NCBI GenBank assembly: GCA_001051155.2
Contig: JYIP02000005.1
Coordinates: 1,302,001-1,366,000, forward strand
Direction: 5' to 3'
Length of the DNA: 64,000 bases
Source: Chrysoporthe austroafricana
Taxonomy: Eukaryota > Ascomycota > Sordariomycetes > Diaporthales > Cryphonectriaceae
This document shows, in pieces, positions 51,762 through 63,372 of this stretch. The notes beneath the pieces are model-generated. The model was not told the DNA's origin and made no database searches. It saw only the letters and a list, made by a program, of their open reading frames with translations. A program made the translations under genes and the position numbers. Positions within the stretch are counted from its first letter, which is position 1. The number at the start of each line of letters is the position of its first letter.

Positions 51762-54700
51762 CCTGGCGGTAGCGTAGCGCTGCAGTGGAGGCCCCAATGG
51801 GATCGCGCGGCGCAGTCTGGAATTTGGCGATGGTCCTGTAATGATCTGCCAGCCCTAGGGATGCGATTGAATAGTTGCCGCGCTAGCACCCAGGGACTAG
51901 CGAAACATCGGCGCCCTTTGGCCTAGCGGATCGATGTGACGTTTGATGGTGACTGCCGAGGAGTTTCATACGGCAGCGAGTGGGCTCATGGATACTCTAT
52001 GGCGAAAGCCTGGAGGACCAGGTCCGGTGCTGACCCAGGGCCCTGACTGGCTGACGGTCCTCTAGTTTGAGCTGATCTCGAGGTCCGCGCCGGTGTAGTA
52101 ATTCAGATGAGGACGGGTGCAGGCCTGCCCTTCTCGACGACCGCCCTGGCCGGCCAGATCCGGGTGTGAGATCTCAGGGCGGGTCAGATCAGTCGAGGCT
52201 TGCGACGACTGGTGGGACGGAGTTCCAGTTCGCGTGCGCTGGGCGTGGCGGGCGCTGCGGAATCAGCGCTACTGCTATGCCGTCCAGCAAAGAGGCAGCG
52301 CTGCTGGCATGTGGGAAGAATATGGTCTCGGGGAGGGCGGTGTCAGGGATGATGCCTCCAGCAGATCGATCCTGTAACCTGTCCTTGGGAGGGACGAAAG
52401 GGCCCCAAGGGCCGGCCAGTTCTCTCTTTGAAAGCGCGCGTGATGTGAAGCTGGGCCGAGTTGCCGGTCTTGTATATTGTCGGTGGGCCGTGCAGGGGCG
52501 ATCGGCGAGGATGCAGCTCTCTCCTCTCCTTTGTGCGGGCGGATTCAGAGGGGTGTGAGACGGATATCCGGGGAATCGACGGCGGTCCTCTCCGAGAGGG
52601 TTGGTCGTTGTTGATCGGGCTCAAAACCAGAGAGGCCTGTTGGGTCAACCCAATATGAAGGCGCAGCGCAGATAATGGCAGGGCCCGGCGCCTTGGGTTG
52701 GCAGGGTGGACACAGGCGGCTTTGATTGCAAACTAAGTGATGGGGTCGTTTGATGAGGGACCCATCTGCATTTGCGCGCCTCTGCGGTGTCTGCGTCTGC
52801 GTCTGCGCTGGCTCGCTGATTGCAGGCAGGCGGGCAGGCAGGCAGGCAGGCAATCAGCGAGCAGAGAGCAGAGAGGATATCTCTCGTGCCGCGAAGCGAG
52901 AGGACGGCGGAAATCTCGGCCCAGCGACAGCTGTCGGGGTGGACGGGCCACAGCTAACGCCTTGGCCTGGATGGCTGGGCTGGCCTGAGGTCGGCGAGAT
53001 GAGACCGGTGGATACGGGGATTTTGTCGGCAACCCGGTATCAACGTGGCAGCCGTGCAATGTAATGTCCGTCGACCCAAGATGACGGGGGACAGGAAATA
53101 GGCTCTACTACAGTAGCAGTCGCACGCAGGCTTCCAAGATACAAATGACGGTCAGGCCAGCGGTGGCCCGCGCACGTATCGAGTTGCTCAGCTCAGGCGG
53201 GATAAGCAGCGCGCGCGGCCAGACAGAGCAGAGCAGCCCCTGAGCTCTCCTGACCGCGAAGGACGGAAGCGAGGTGAGGGCCTCTAGGAGAGCCAGCACG
53301 CGCCAGGCCTATCGTGAAGGTTTCGTCAAGAGTGGTCGATCGGGGCATGTGCTCTACACGGACTGCTGGATCCATCCAGAATTGTTTCAACCCCAGGTCG
53401 CTGCAGCATAGGTGCGTCTGAAACAGTCTGCACGTCGTCGGTATTGATGTGGGCGCGGAGTATCTCCTCCAGGCGGTCGGTCAGCGCACCGTGAACGTCA
53501 CAAGCTCTCCATCCAGGACATATTCACCGGAGTTGTTGTTTCTTCGGGTAGCGAGGTATGAGCCTGAGGTGTACTATCCAGGTGCGGCGGGTTACCAGCA
53601 TTCAGGGGCAGTTGCACCGCGAAACATCCAACTCCGGGGCTGGCGGGGTGGAATGAATCAAGGAACGCATCCGCCTCGAAGGACAATATTGTAAGACTGG
53701 TACGAAGAAGACCGGTCATATATCCTCACCGTTCCGTTCTCCATCCTCGTGGCGGTGTTCCCAACTCGGCACGACAATGCTCAGCCCTGTCGCCTCTGCA
53801 CGTCGCCGGCATGAACTGCCCACGCAGGTCTCCATCAAGCAGGCGCCGTAGAAGCAACTCAGGGGCGATGCCTCTCGCCGAGAATAACTCCCTCACTTCC
53901 TGCCCAAGTGCCTGCCACGTCACAGTCTACGCAACACGCGAAGCCGAATTCGAGCCCAAGAAGCAACTCGACCCGGGCAAGGCGGAATGGACCATTCCAG
54001 GTTACATTACGACCACAGGTCCCTCGGGAGGACCCGTCGGGGCATGACGCCTGCTCGCCAGCTCATCTAGGCGCGGCAGGGCGAGCGTCTGCGGGAAAAG
54101 CAAGCATCGGCCCGAGACTGTGTCCTCCCTCTCTTGTCGCAGGCTGCTGTCGAGTCCTTCTCCCTCGAGCCAGCGAGGCCGTCGACCGCCATTTCCTAGC
54201 CCGAGCGGGCGGGCTGCCGGGACAAAGGCCAGGCTCCAGAAGGGTCTCCAGGCCCCATGCCAAAACAGGTCTAGATCAGGTACGAGAGGGCGATCTGAAA
54301 CGCGGCACTGTCTGCTCGCAAGATCGGGCACACCCACAGCAGGGCCCAGGGCCCAGGAACCCAGGGCTCCGGGGCCCCCAGCCAGGCACGTCAGGGCCAC
54401 GTCCAAAAATAGGACACAGAGACGGGCACGCACGGCGGACAGGCGCGCTGCCATCTGATGGGCCTCCACTTTTGTCTGCCAGCGCGGCAGCCTGCACGAG
54501 TCTGGGCTCGACACGGGAAGATTTGCAGGGCAACCCGCGAACTGCCATCGATCATGCCTGTGAACCTGAGGTGCATATCACATGTAGCCCAGAGGCGTCA
54601 AGCCACGATCGCCCTAGACACGGAAATGATCAGCCTGCCAAACACGATGCAGTACTCGTGTCGAAGGAGAAGGAAGACGTACACATGATCACGCTACGGC

Positions 54701-55218
54701 ACCCGTTCATTTTGGGCCCTGCGATTGACATGCAAACCTCATTGGATCGTCGAGCCCGCGGGGCATGAACGGCAAAAGCGTATTTCGATGAAAGGAATCC
54801 AAATGGGGTGGCCTGCTGATCAGCAGCTCCTCATCATCATCCTCACCATGACGCCTCTGAGAGCGGCCTTCCCTTTGCCCGCAGAGTGGCCGCGTCGATC
54901 GTCTGAAGTGATGCATCGCATGCTTGGAGGATCGACGCCTAGTCGCATCCACCGTCGATATCCGGTCCACGACTCCATGCCAACGTTGCTGTGGTGGCTG
55001 GGTCGAGAGTCGATGGGCACTCGAGATGGCAGCCCCTCGGGCCCGCCGAACAGCCCGTTTTTAGCGGGGCACGCGTGCCGTTCCCTGCCCGCCCCCTGCT
55101 GACATAAGATTCCCTTCACTTTTCGACGACACCTTCAGCAGCTGCTCGTGGCATCACCTAGCGCGATCGCGCCGCAGGTCCAGTTGGCGCAGTGACAGCA
55201 CGCCCGCATGCGACAGCG
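51762..55218. other. Long GC-rich intergenic region with repeats and an inverted repeat
   Basis: About 3.46 kb without a supportable gene, the longest gene-free stretch of the window, between the divergent RhoGAP and BET2 genes. GTCTGC repeats at about 52788-52806 lead into a perfect 13-bp inverted repeat around GGCA repeats at 52811-52862. One plus-strand frame ending at 54047 (containing HVTVYATREAEFEPKKQ) looks protein-like, but no upstream exon fits. The region may hold long promoters, a long noncoding RNA or a decayed gene. Confidence 0.4.
52811..52862. repeat. Perfect 13-bp inverted repeat with GGCA-repeat loop
   Basis: Left arm GCTCGCTGATTGC (52811-52823) and right arm GCAATCAGCGAGC (52850-52862) are exact reverse complements. 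The 26-nt loop between them is made of GGCA/GGCG repeats. As single strand this would fold into a stable hairpin. Seen directly. Confidence 0.85.
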
Positions 55219-56312
55219 ATGGCGGCGCAGTTGGACAAGCTCCCGGACGAGCTCCAGCTCGCCACCGCGAACCACGTCAAGTACATCCAGAGCCTGGACA
55301 CGCGCAAGGATGAGTATGACTACTGGCTCACCGAGCACCTGCGCCTGAACGGCGTCTACTGGGGCCTTGTGGCGCTGCACCTGCTCGGCCACCCCGGTGC
55401 CCTGCCGCGGGCCGAAACCATAGACTTCGTCCTGTCCTGCCAGCACGACAGCGGCGGGTTCGGCGCTGCGCCTGGCCACGATGCGCACATGCTCTACACG
55501 GTCAGTGCCGTGCAGATCCTGGCCATGGTGGACGCTTTTGACGAGCTGGAGAAGAGGGGCAAGGGGAAGGCCAAGGTGGGCGAGTGTAAGTGCCTTCTCG
55601 TTCTGCGCCCGTCCCCTCCCCCCCCCCCAACCTCTCTCGTGGGTTCTGTTGCGTGGATCAGCGCCTGTCGACTCACACCCGCATAGTTATCGCCACCCTC
55701 CAGAACCGGGAAACCGGCACCTTCGCCGGCGACGAGTGGGGCGAGGAAGACACGCGCTTCCTCTACGGCGCTCTGAACGCCCTCTCTCTCCTCGGCCTCC
55801 TTGACCTCGTCGACGTCCCCAAGGCCGTTGACCATATCGTCGCCTGTGCCAACTTCGACGGCGGCTACGGCGTCAGCCCGGGAGCGGAGTCGCACTCTGG
55901 CCAGATCTTCACCTGCGTCGCCGCGCTGGCCATCGCCGGCAGGCTCGACCTCGTCGATGTCGACAGGCTCGGCCGCTGGCTCAGCGAGAGGCAGGTCCCC
56001 GGTGGGGGGTTCAACGGCCGCCCGGAGAAGGCTGAGGATGTATGTTATAGCTGGTGGGTGTTGAGTAGCTTGCAGATCATCGGGCGCGCACACTGGATCG
56101 ACCGGGACGCGCTGATTAAGTTCATCCTGCGGAGTCAGGATACTCAGGGCGGGGGCATCGCGGATCGGCCGGGTGATATGGTGGACGTGTGGCATACGTG
56201 TTTCGGGATGACGGGGTTGAGTCTTTTGGGTTACCCTGGCACTCAGCCAGTAGACCCGGTGTATTGCATGCCTAAAGCCACCATTGAGAGGGTGATGGGG
56301 AAGTCGTGGTAG
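55219..56312 (+). CDS. BET2: Rab geranylgeranyltransferase (type II) beta subunit
   Basis: Catalytic subunit that, with BET4 and the Rab escort protein, adds two geranylgeranyl groups to Rab C-termini. Exons 55219-55585 and 55687-56312 give 330 residues, the usual size. The alpha-alpha barrel repeats show [53 protein letters not shown] and [19 protein letters not shown]. The zinc ligands are the Asp and Cys of EDVCYSWW and the His of VDVWHT, all present. The spacing fits RabGGT beta rather than farnesyltransferase or GGTase-I. The start at 55219 was chosen over an in-frame ATG at 55192, because conserved sequence begins there. The intron has an eleven-C run. Confidence 0.94.
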
Positions 56313-56651
56313 GAGAATACACAATATATTCCTCCTCCGTCCTGCGTCTTGATCTACTTCTACCTTGCGAAGTTCGAGTAGCAGTTCCCGGAATTGAAGT
56401 TTAGGCACCCCCCCCCCGGGGAAATGAAAGCAAAGGAGACGGGGAAGGGAGGGGGGCAACCAAAATTAAAATAAAATAAACATATGCTTGTTGTAATAGA
56501 TGGCACATCTTCAGCTGGCTACTTTTATGCCGCTGAGGGTATGCAGTACGGATGTACCGTCATCTACGAGTCATATGTATTTGCGGTTGTAATTGTGGGG
56601 GGCTTGAAACGTCTGCTTCCCTCCAATAGCCTGTGCTGCCAGCTTACAGAC

Positions 56652-57864
56652 TTACTCGTCTACACCATGCAACCACTCCTTGAAGAAATTCACAGCCGCG
56701 TTCTTCCCCTGCACCATCGCCTCCCTCTCGCCGGGCTTATTCTCATCGCCACGAATGAAACAAGAGTGCTCCACGCCGGGGAAGTGCCGGTACTCAAGGG
56801 CAACCCCCAGTTCCTGCAACTTGACAAATGTATGCGTCTTCAACTCCGCAGTGTACGCAAGGTCCTGCAGACGTCGCTATCAACATCAAGCCACCACATA
56901 TAGACGAACAAGACGGCACCCAGAGCCAGACTCTTGGTTCTCCTCCAGCATCAGTTATTGGGGGGGGGGTGAACCTACAACCTCCGGCGCGAGGACCTGC
57001 ACCGCCACCCCCTTCCCTGTCCCGTCGATGTCCGCCGTGGTGAGCAAGGACGGGTGTCCGATGCTGACTGCGTCGACGAGCCGGGGGTTATGCTCGGCGG
57101 CGGCAAGTCGGAAGCACGCCCATCCGCCGAAGCAGTAGCCAGCCGCGCCGACTTTCCCGTAGCCGCGCTCAGCCTTAAGGGCGCGGGCACAAGCGAAGAT
57201 CTCTAGCGGCGACATCGTCAGCGCCGATCGTCTTTTCACCTGTCATGGTGAGCGCAGGGAGGCTCATGCAGCAAAGCCGTCGCTCATCCTTCTAGGCGGC
57301 ACATGCAGAGTTGCACGAAGCACGCAGAAAGCCCTATCAACCTGAAGAGAAGAACTGACCTGGCTCTCGGACTTCGCGGCTATTCTTGTCCATAAATTCT
57401 GCAAACGTCTTGTGAATCCTGGCAAACCTCTCGGCCAGAATATCATCCCCTGGGTATTTGTCAGTGAGAGTAGCCTCATCCCCCACGACATTGTAGATGT
57501 GTTCTCTAAGGCACCCTTAAGTTTTAAATGATTTTGATCTCGAGTTTAACTCTGAGTAATGCTTGCGCAGTCTCAGGCAATGTCATCTGGACCTTATTTC
57601 AAGTCACTCACAGGGCGGCTTCTCGCCCCCAAAAAAGTCGGGGACAAACACTGTCGTATCTGCTTCACGTGCCAGGTGATCGGCGAGCAGACGGACATTA
57701 GGCCACTCCCATCCGAAAGCGTCGTGAACGAGCATGATGGCGGCATGCTTGTTGTTCCCGGTGATGTAGGTCTGGTTACCAGCCAGGGCGCCGATAGTGC
57801 CAGCCGGCGTGCCAGACCACTTGAAACCCTCGGTGCAGCAGGTGTGGTATTTCGTCTCGGACAT
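56652..57864 (-). CDS. Dienelactone hydrolase family protein
   Basis: Alpha/beta hydrolase of the dienelactone hydrolase family. Four exons: 57612-57864, 57360-57515, 56979-57202 and 56652-56864. They sum to 846 nt, 281 residues. The joins restore REVREPE-IFACARALKAE and APEV-DLAYTAELKTHTF. The nucleophile elbow is GYCFGGWACF (Cys as nucleophile, as in the family), and the catalytic His sits in FPGVEHSCFIRG near the C-terminus; the Asp would lie between. Exon 1 reads TYITGNNKHAAIMLVHDAFGWEWPN. The exon 1-2 join at 57515/57612 is the least certain, as the acceptor was chosen only by phase. The intron after exon 3 starts GTAGGTTCA then ten C. Fungal members split lactones or esters of unknown origin. 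Confidence 0.82.
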
Positions 57865-59045
57865 AATGGCTTGATTAGATGGATTGATGATTAGGCTAAC
57901 TAGGACATACGATTTAGTGTTTAGTGGAAGCAGAAGGTCCGGCCTGATTGATATAAGAGCGAGTCCCGCTACTTCCCATTCTTATTAATTCTTGAGTACT
58001 GAGCAATTAATACTGAACTTAGAGGACAATGAGTCAATAACACTAATCTCATACGAGGATTCGGGTGGATTCGGCTTATACTTTGCTCCGAAGGATCGAA
58101 TTCAGATCGGCCTTCCTAGGCTTTTGGGAATGGAGTCTATCCGCAGATTTGAAGGGGCCAATGACAGTTCAGGTTCCTCAACGATGATTACCAAGCAGAT
58201 CCGCAGATGACGGGATTAAGCATCTTGCACAATCTTGACTAACCTATTCACCGCATTATACCTAATGAAGGCCTAGGTGCTGATCTTTCGTTCCAGAGGC
58301 AACGCTACTTACGATGTCAAGGCCGAGGACTTCTTGGCGAGACGGGCGGTAGTGATGCACAGTTGGTACGGACACACGAGCTTAAGACGAGAGGGCACGC
58401 CTCTTAGTGCCTGTGAGCACGCCTAGAGCGTAAGAGCTGAAGTACACAGACAAGAGGGTCTACAACGTTGGGTGCAATGGCGATAACCCATATATTAGCC
58501 TGGGTAACAAGTATCCGTGGCCTCTGGGTTAGGTACCGAAGATTGATCCAGACAGGCCATTGGGCTGAAGGCTCTAGTATAATCTCTCTGGGGGACCGCT
58601 CATCAGGTTCGCTTTAGGAATAGTAAATTGTAATTACATTATTTTCCACGAAGCAGCCGCTGAACGGTGCTGTGCACTGCTGGATTTCGCTCCTCATAAT
58701 GTAGCACTGAATCCCGACCCATATGGACACTGAAATCGACAGCTGCCTACTGTATTGCCTCTCACTGGTCCACACATCTGACGCGCTAGCCCTGTTGTCC
58801 TTCCTTATATGACGCGCACCCTCAGATGCATTTAAACAGTCATCACGACTGCGAATAGAATGACGCAAAATGTATATCCGAATCTTTGCTGTGAGGAGGT
58901 TGATCTTCTCAACTCCTTGCTCCTGAGAACGCCAGAACACCCTAGAAACGAAACCCAAACCCTTTCAAATCTCATGAGCGCATCGAAAGTCGTCATGACA
59001 AGCAGAACTATGCATAGAGAAGACGCGGAGGAGGGTTCGCCTGGC
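57865..59045. other. Intergenic, AT-richer, nothing recognised
   Basis: About 1.2 kb between the dienelactone hydrolase start and the stop of the cupredoxin-like gene, both on the minus strand. Short open frames only; base composition is visibly lower in GC than the genes. No repeat or RNA gene recognised. Confidence 0.4.
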
Positions 59046-60817
59046 TCATGATGGTTTGCTTGATTGGTACGTTCCTTCGCCGCCTTGGGCCCAGCTGAAT
59101 GTTCCCAACGGCTTGTTGTACTGCGGCAGAGGCGAGCTTCCTGGATTCAGTGACGTGGGAAGTTCTATCGGCGCGTTGTATGGGGCGCCCTGTTGGGGTG
59201 GTGGCGGTTGTGGTTGATGTTGATTACTCGGGTGTGAGCCGTGTGGCGCGGCGCTGTCGAGGAGGTCAACCCAAAGAACATTCAGCAGGTACGTCAGTAA
59301 TTGTGGTCCAACTCACAAGAAGCCCGTTTGCATCGTACCATTACTATCCATCCCTAGAGGCGGACTCCCGCCTACGCCATGCGGCACGCTTCCATACTGC
59401 TGCTGGTACAGGCTCTGTGAGTAGTCGCTCATCGGCGGCGGGCTCCCGTTGCTAACAGGATACCCGTGAGCCATCAGGCCGTGATGGCCCATGTGCATCT
59501 GGTACGGATCGACCGAGGGCGCCGTGGAATACGCTGCTGTCGTAAAGGTCTCCTGGCCAGGACTCCTAGGCCCAGCAGACCCGCCGTACTTGGCCTCCTG
59601 CATCGGACCGCCGTACGGATCACCCCCGTTCCGCCCGCCAAATGCCCTATTCGTCCCGCTCCTCCGGCCGAAGAGGTAAATCAATGCGGCCGCGAAGACA
59701 ATTACTGCTGCGGCACCGATAGCTATACCCGCGATGGCCCCGCCAGATAGGGACTTGTGGTCGCCTGAAGAAGAGCCGCCCGATGAAGATGCGCCAGATG
59801 CGGCTGTAGTGGATGATGTGGTCGACGCGGCGGTCTCGCTCGGGAAAGCCTCGCCAGGGGTCATTTGGTAGGTGGCGTTCTCGGCGTACTCGAATTGCAG
59901 CTCGTACGTCTCGTTGACTGTGGGATTGATGACACCGACCATATGATATTCATCACAAGAGCCCGAGGCTGCGCAGTAGAAGAATATCGGCTCGGTATTG
60001 TTGACCCTCACTTGGAACGTAGGCCCCTGCGGTAGTGTGAGCGACCAAGAGTGCATACGTGACGAGGAAAGCAGGCCGCGGGAACAAGAACAGCAAGGGA
60101 ATCCCGGAGCCATAGACAAAGGCCTCTAGCCATACACATAAAGCTCTCATGATAACTAGGCATTCCCGTTTCGGGGGAAATCCTGATACAATTGTGGGAA
60201 CTCTGGTCGTTGGGAGTGTCTTGGACTTAAAGCAGTCCCTGGCCATTGAAGCGATATTGGCTCGTGTGGGTGATAATTCTTGTTCGGAAAACCTAGCAAG
60301 CAAAGTTCAACGGACTTACATTATCTGAAGTCGTCTCCACATCTTGAGGGCCTGATGAGAAGCCGACTAGATTTGGGCCAGTGTCCTCGTATGGTATGCA
60401 TGGCTGGCCGAATGCTGCGCGGACGACCCAGTGTCCCGTTGGGTAGAACCTCCATTCTAACACACGGTATTAGTCTCGAGAGGTCGGGCATGAGAAGACG
60501 CCGCGTTAAGCCAGGAGGCTTCTCACCGATGATATCTCCAACCGAAGCATTTGTTGTTGTGGGCTCAAATTTGAACCCGTTCTATGTCACTGATCAGATT
60601 GGAAGACCACTTGTGACGCCAAGGACAGGCTTACCGCTCCGACCGCGATAGAATGTGTCGTGATAGCGGAAGATGTTGTCGAGCTAGAAGCGGCGGATGA
60701 GGTGATAGATGCTGAAGTAGCGGTGCTTGAGGCGCTCGTGGTCCGCGTGACAGTTGTAGCAGCAGTCCCAACTACAAGCGCACTCACACCCACCAGTATC
60801 GATGACAGCAACATCAT
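59046..60817 (-). CDS. Cupredoxin-like serine-rich cell-surface protein with one membrane helix
   Basis: Exons 60635-60817, 60527-60581, 60320-60456, 59317-60026 and 59046-59253 give 430 residues. Signal peptide (MMLLSSILVGVSALVVGTAA) and a Ser/Thr/Ala-rich stretch precede the cupredoxin-like domain. That domain reads VGA-NGFKFEPTTTNASVGDIIG-EWRFYPTGHWVVRAAFGQPC-IPYEDTGP, then GPTFQVRVNNTEPIFFYCAASG. A Ser/Gly linker leads to a single membrane helix (AIAGIAIGAAAVIVFAAALIYLFG), then a cytosolic Gly/Pro/Gln-rich tail. Joins restore phase at all four introns. Copper ligands: His in GHW and Cys in FFYC are present. The usual NHC His is Ser here (SGSC), so copper binding may be lost; HMV keeps the Met. 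An ATG at 60850 would lengthen the signal peptide. Confidence 0.75.
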
Positions 60818-63372
60818 GACCTGCTGTGTTCGCCTAGGACCACAGCGCACGACTTGACACCGCTCTCGTCTTGGAGGTCGAGGTCAGTCACCTCGCAAGA
60901 GAAAGGGAACAAGGCGACGTCGCAGTCGATCAAGCGAGAAGGATGACCGACAAGTTGACATACAAGGGAAGGGCAAAAAGGTATGAGAGAGAGAGAGAGC
61001 AAGCCAGGCAACAAGTGTACCGTAAAAGGCAAACCTCCCGGGAGAAAGGAACGCTAGTGAGAGGAGGGGCCATGTTGAGAAAATAGCAACATGGCAGTGG
61101 ACACAACGGGGCAGGGCTGAGATGGGCCCTCCTCCATGGCACATTGGTCTGAGGGAACACCTTGATAGCAAGCAGGACCGATTCTGCGAGATTGCAAGCC
61201 ACACACAGTCAAGGCCATCCAGTTGGTACGACAGCATGGCAGCCATATCGGCCGATGTTCTCGTGCCAACATGTCTTGGGATGATGTTGTCCTAGCCAAG
61301 TATGGACAGGTGCTGTGTTATTTCCATCACGGCGACGCAGATCAATCTGGGATCTGGCGCTCGCCAGGTGAGGAATGTCGAGCGTAGGCGCAGAGCTGCC
61401 AGCGCAGGATGGTGCTTGAGCTCCACTCACAGCCTGGCCAGCCTTGAATGGGTCTCCCCACAGACGAAAAAACTGAAGATCTCCGAGTGGTTTGGGGGAG
61501 ACGTCGCCTTCCTTCGCACAGGTGAGGTGAGCTGTCATAGTAATCAAGCCCCACTGGGCTGAGAGCCAGAGACTGCGCATTGGTTCACGGCGCAGCGTAC
61601 AGCAGGGGTTAAATCATCCTTGTTCCAACGAAGAGAAATACCCATGCAGAAGAGCAAGAGTAGAAGTGAAGTGGAGCCTCGCGCCGGACTCGCAGCGCTT
61701 GCAGTGTCACCATCGGGCCGGGCACGGTTCACGTCATTGAGGTGAGCGCGGGGCGGTGGCCAGACCCTCAAGTCCGTTGCCGTTCATAAGAGGCGGGTAC
61801 AAGAACAGACGGGAGGCGGTTGATTGTCAAAGATGTTCATCCGTGCCGTTGACCTGATCCGCTCGTGGATGCTTGCCGGGCACGATGTTGTGGGTTGGGA
61901 GAGATAGGCCGGTGTCCAAACTGGGATAGTGTCTTTGAGAGAGCAGCAATTAGATTGCTGACCGTAAGCGACACCCAACGCCACTCGTCCGAGCCCGAGG
62001 TCTGCTCAGAGGAGCAGCTTGGAATGGAATCATCATGTCATGTTTGATTAGTGAGGGTTGGAGAAGTGAAGTTGTCAAGAAGATGCCAGCCTGACCGGGA
62101 GGTTTTCGGTCTACGAATTCGCTGCCGCTGCAGTGTGTTGACGCGCTCTCCCAACCTCGTCCCCAGAACAACGTGACTGGCATTCAGATGGAAAGAGATG
62201 ATGTTGTCTGCACAGACCCATGGCATTTGTAGGCTTGTGTGTATTTCGACCTCCAGAAATGGAGGGTAACATGAAGCAAACTGACTCTTAAGCCCAGTCT
62301 AGAATTCTTTCGGGGCGGGGGCAGGGGCGGTGCTGTACTTACATAGGACAAATCCTTCAAGTCAACTTTGACGTGACCGAGGAAGATCGGCGTGTCCTGG
62401 CAGCTGGACAGCCTTGTAGTACGAGCAGGGCCATCTTCTTCCACTAGCCTCCGCGGCGTCCATTTCGACAATGTCCCATCCGACCTCCTCAGCCGCGCCG
62501 AGATAAGAGTGCGCCATCATCCTCGGCCTAGCTAGGACTGCCATATGCCCAAAAATTACCGAGTAGTCAAGCTATAGTGAAATCCAAGGCGATTGATCAG
62601 GAATGTGGCAGGGCAGCCAGCCCCGCCCAGCTTTGCTGCACATATCTCCTCCAGCTCGACCTCTCACCGCCGGGCTCGATATCCAGCGCGTCCTTTTGGT
62701 GGGGATCCTCCACGCGCAGAGCAACGCAAAAAGTCCCAGTTCGTCAGCCACCATTTGAGGACCGCACCCTGCCCATCTGCGGACAGGCATCCACTTAGTT
62801 CAGCATGCCCATGCAGACTGAGTCCCGATAAAGCATCGTTGATGCTGAGATCTGCAGATTGGCTTACGTGCTCCGCTGACAGCATCTCGGGGCTTATGGA
62901 CGTATATATTCCCCCCCCCCCAAGCCGTCCGTGTGGGCGTGCCGGATGAGGCTGCGGTCATTCGGCTGGGCCGTCCACCGTGAGGCTTTCCGCAGTGTGA
63001 CGTCGCACAGCATGGCACGCTGTCAGCATTCTGTACGCGGTTCCAATCTTACATTCATGGCACTCGCGTGGAAGCAATTTCGACAGGGCTGCGCGGGTGT
63101 GGAAGTATTGTACATATGTACTATGTCTGCAGCAAGGGAAATGACCCGCCATCCTTGGAATATGCAGCAAGGGTATAATTTTGCCCCAGAAGATCCAATG
63201 CAGTACAGGTTATAACAGAACTCGAAATGAGGAAGAAAAGAGATCGAAATGTTCCGAGCCGCGCTGTGCTATACTTCCGCGAAACCTGACCCCACCCCCT
63301 GTCTGCCATATCGCAGGGTCGTTGTCCAAAGGAGACTGCTGTGATCTTTCTCTCATCGCACCACGCCTGGGA
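60818..63372. other. Long intergenic region, no gene recognised
   Basis: About 2.55 kb between the cupredoxin-like gene start and the ALG6 stop. It holds a (GA)n run (about 60984-60998) and an 11-C run at 62911-62921. Short open frames on both strands show no family resemblance. The cupredoxin-like gene probably has its promoter here. Confidence 0.4.

Noticed and set aside
52737..52862. Possible CRISPR-like array at the GGCA repeats
   Set aside because: Simple tetranucleotide repeats without spacers in a fungal genome.
54458..54688. Open frame of 76 codons in the 52-55 kb gap
   Set aside because: Arg/Cys-rich composition typical of random GC-rich frames; no start context or homologue recalled.
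55494..56459. Minus-strand open frame of 321 codons
   Set aside because: Antisense to BET2, whose zinc ligands and repeats are intact on the plus strand.
60587..60850. Separate small secreted gene with Ser/Thr-rich sequence
   Set aside because: It joins in phase through GT..AG introns to the cupredoxin-like exons, so it is exon 1 of that gene.
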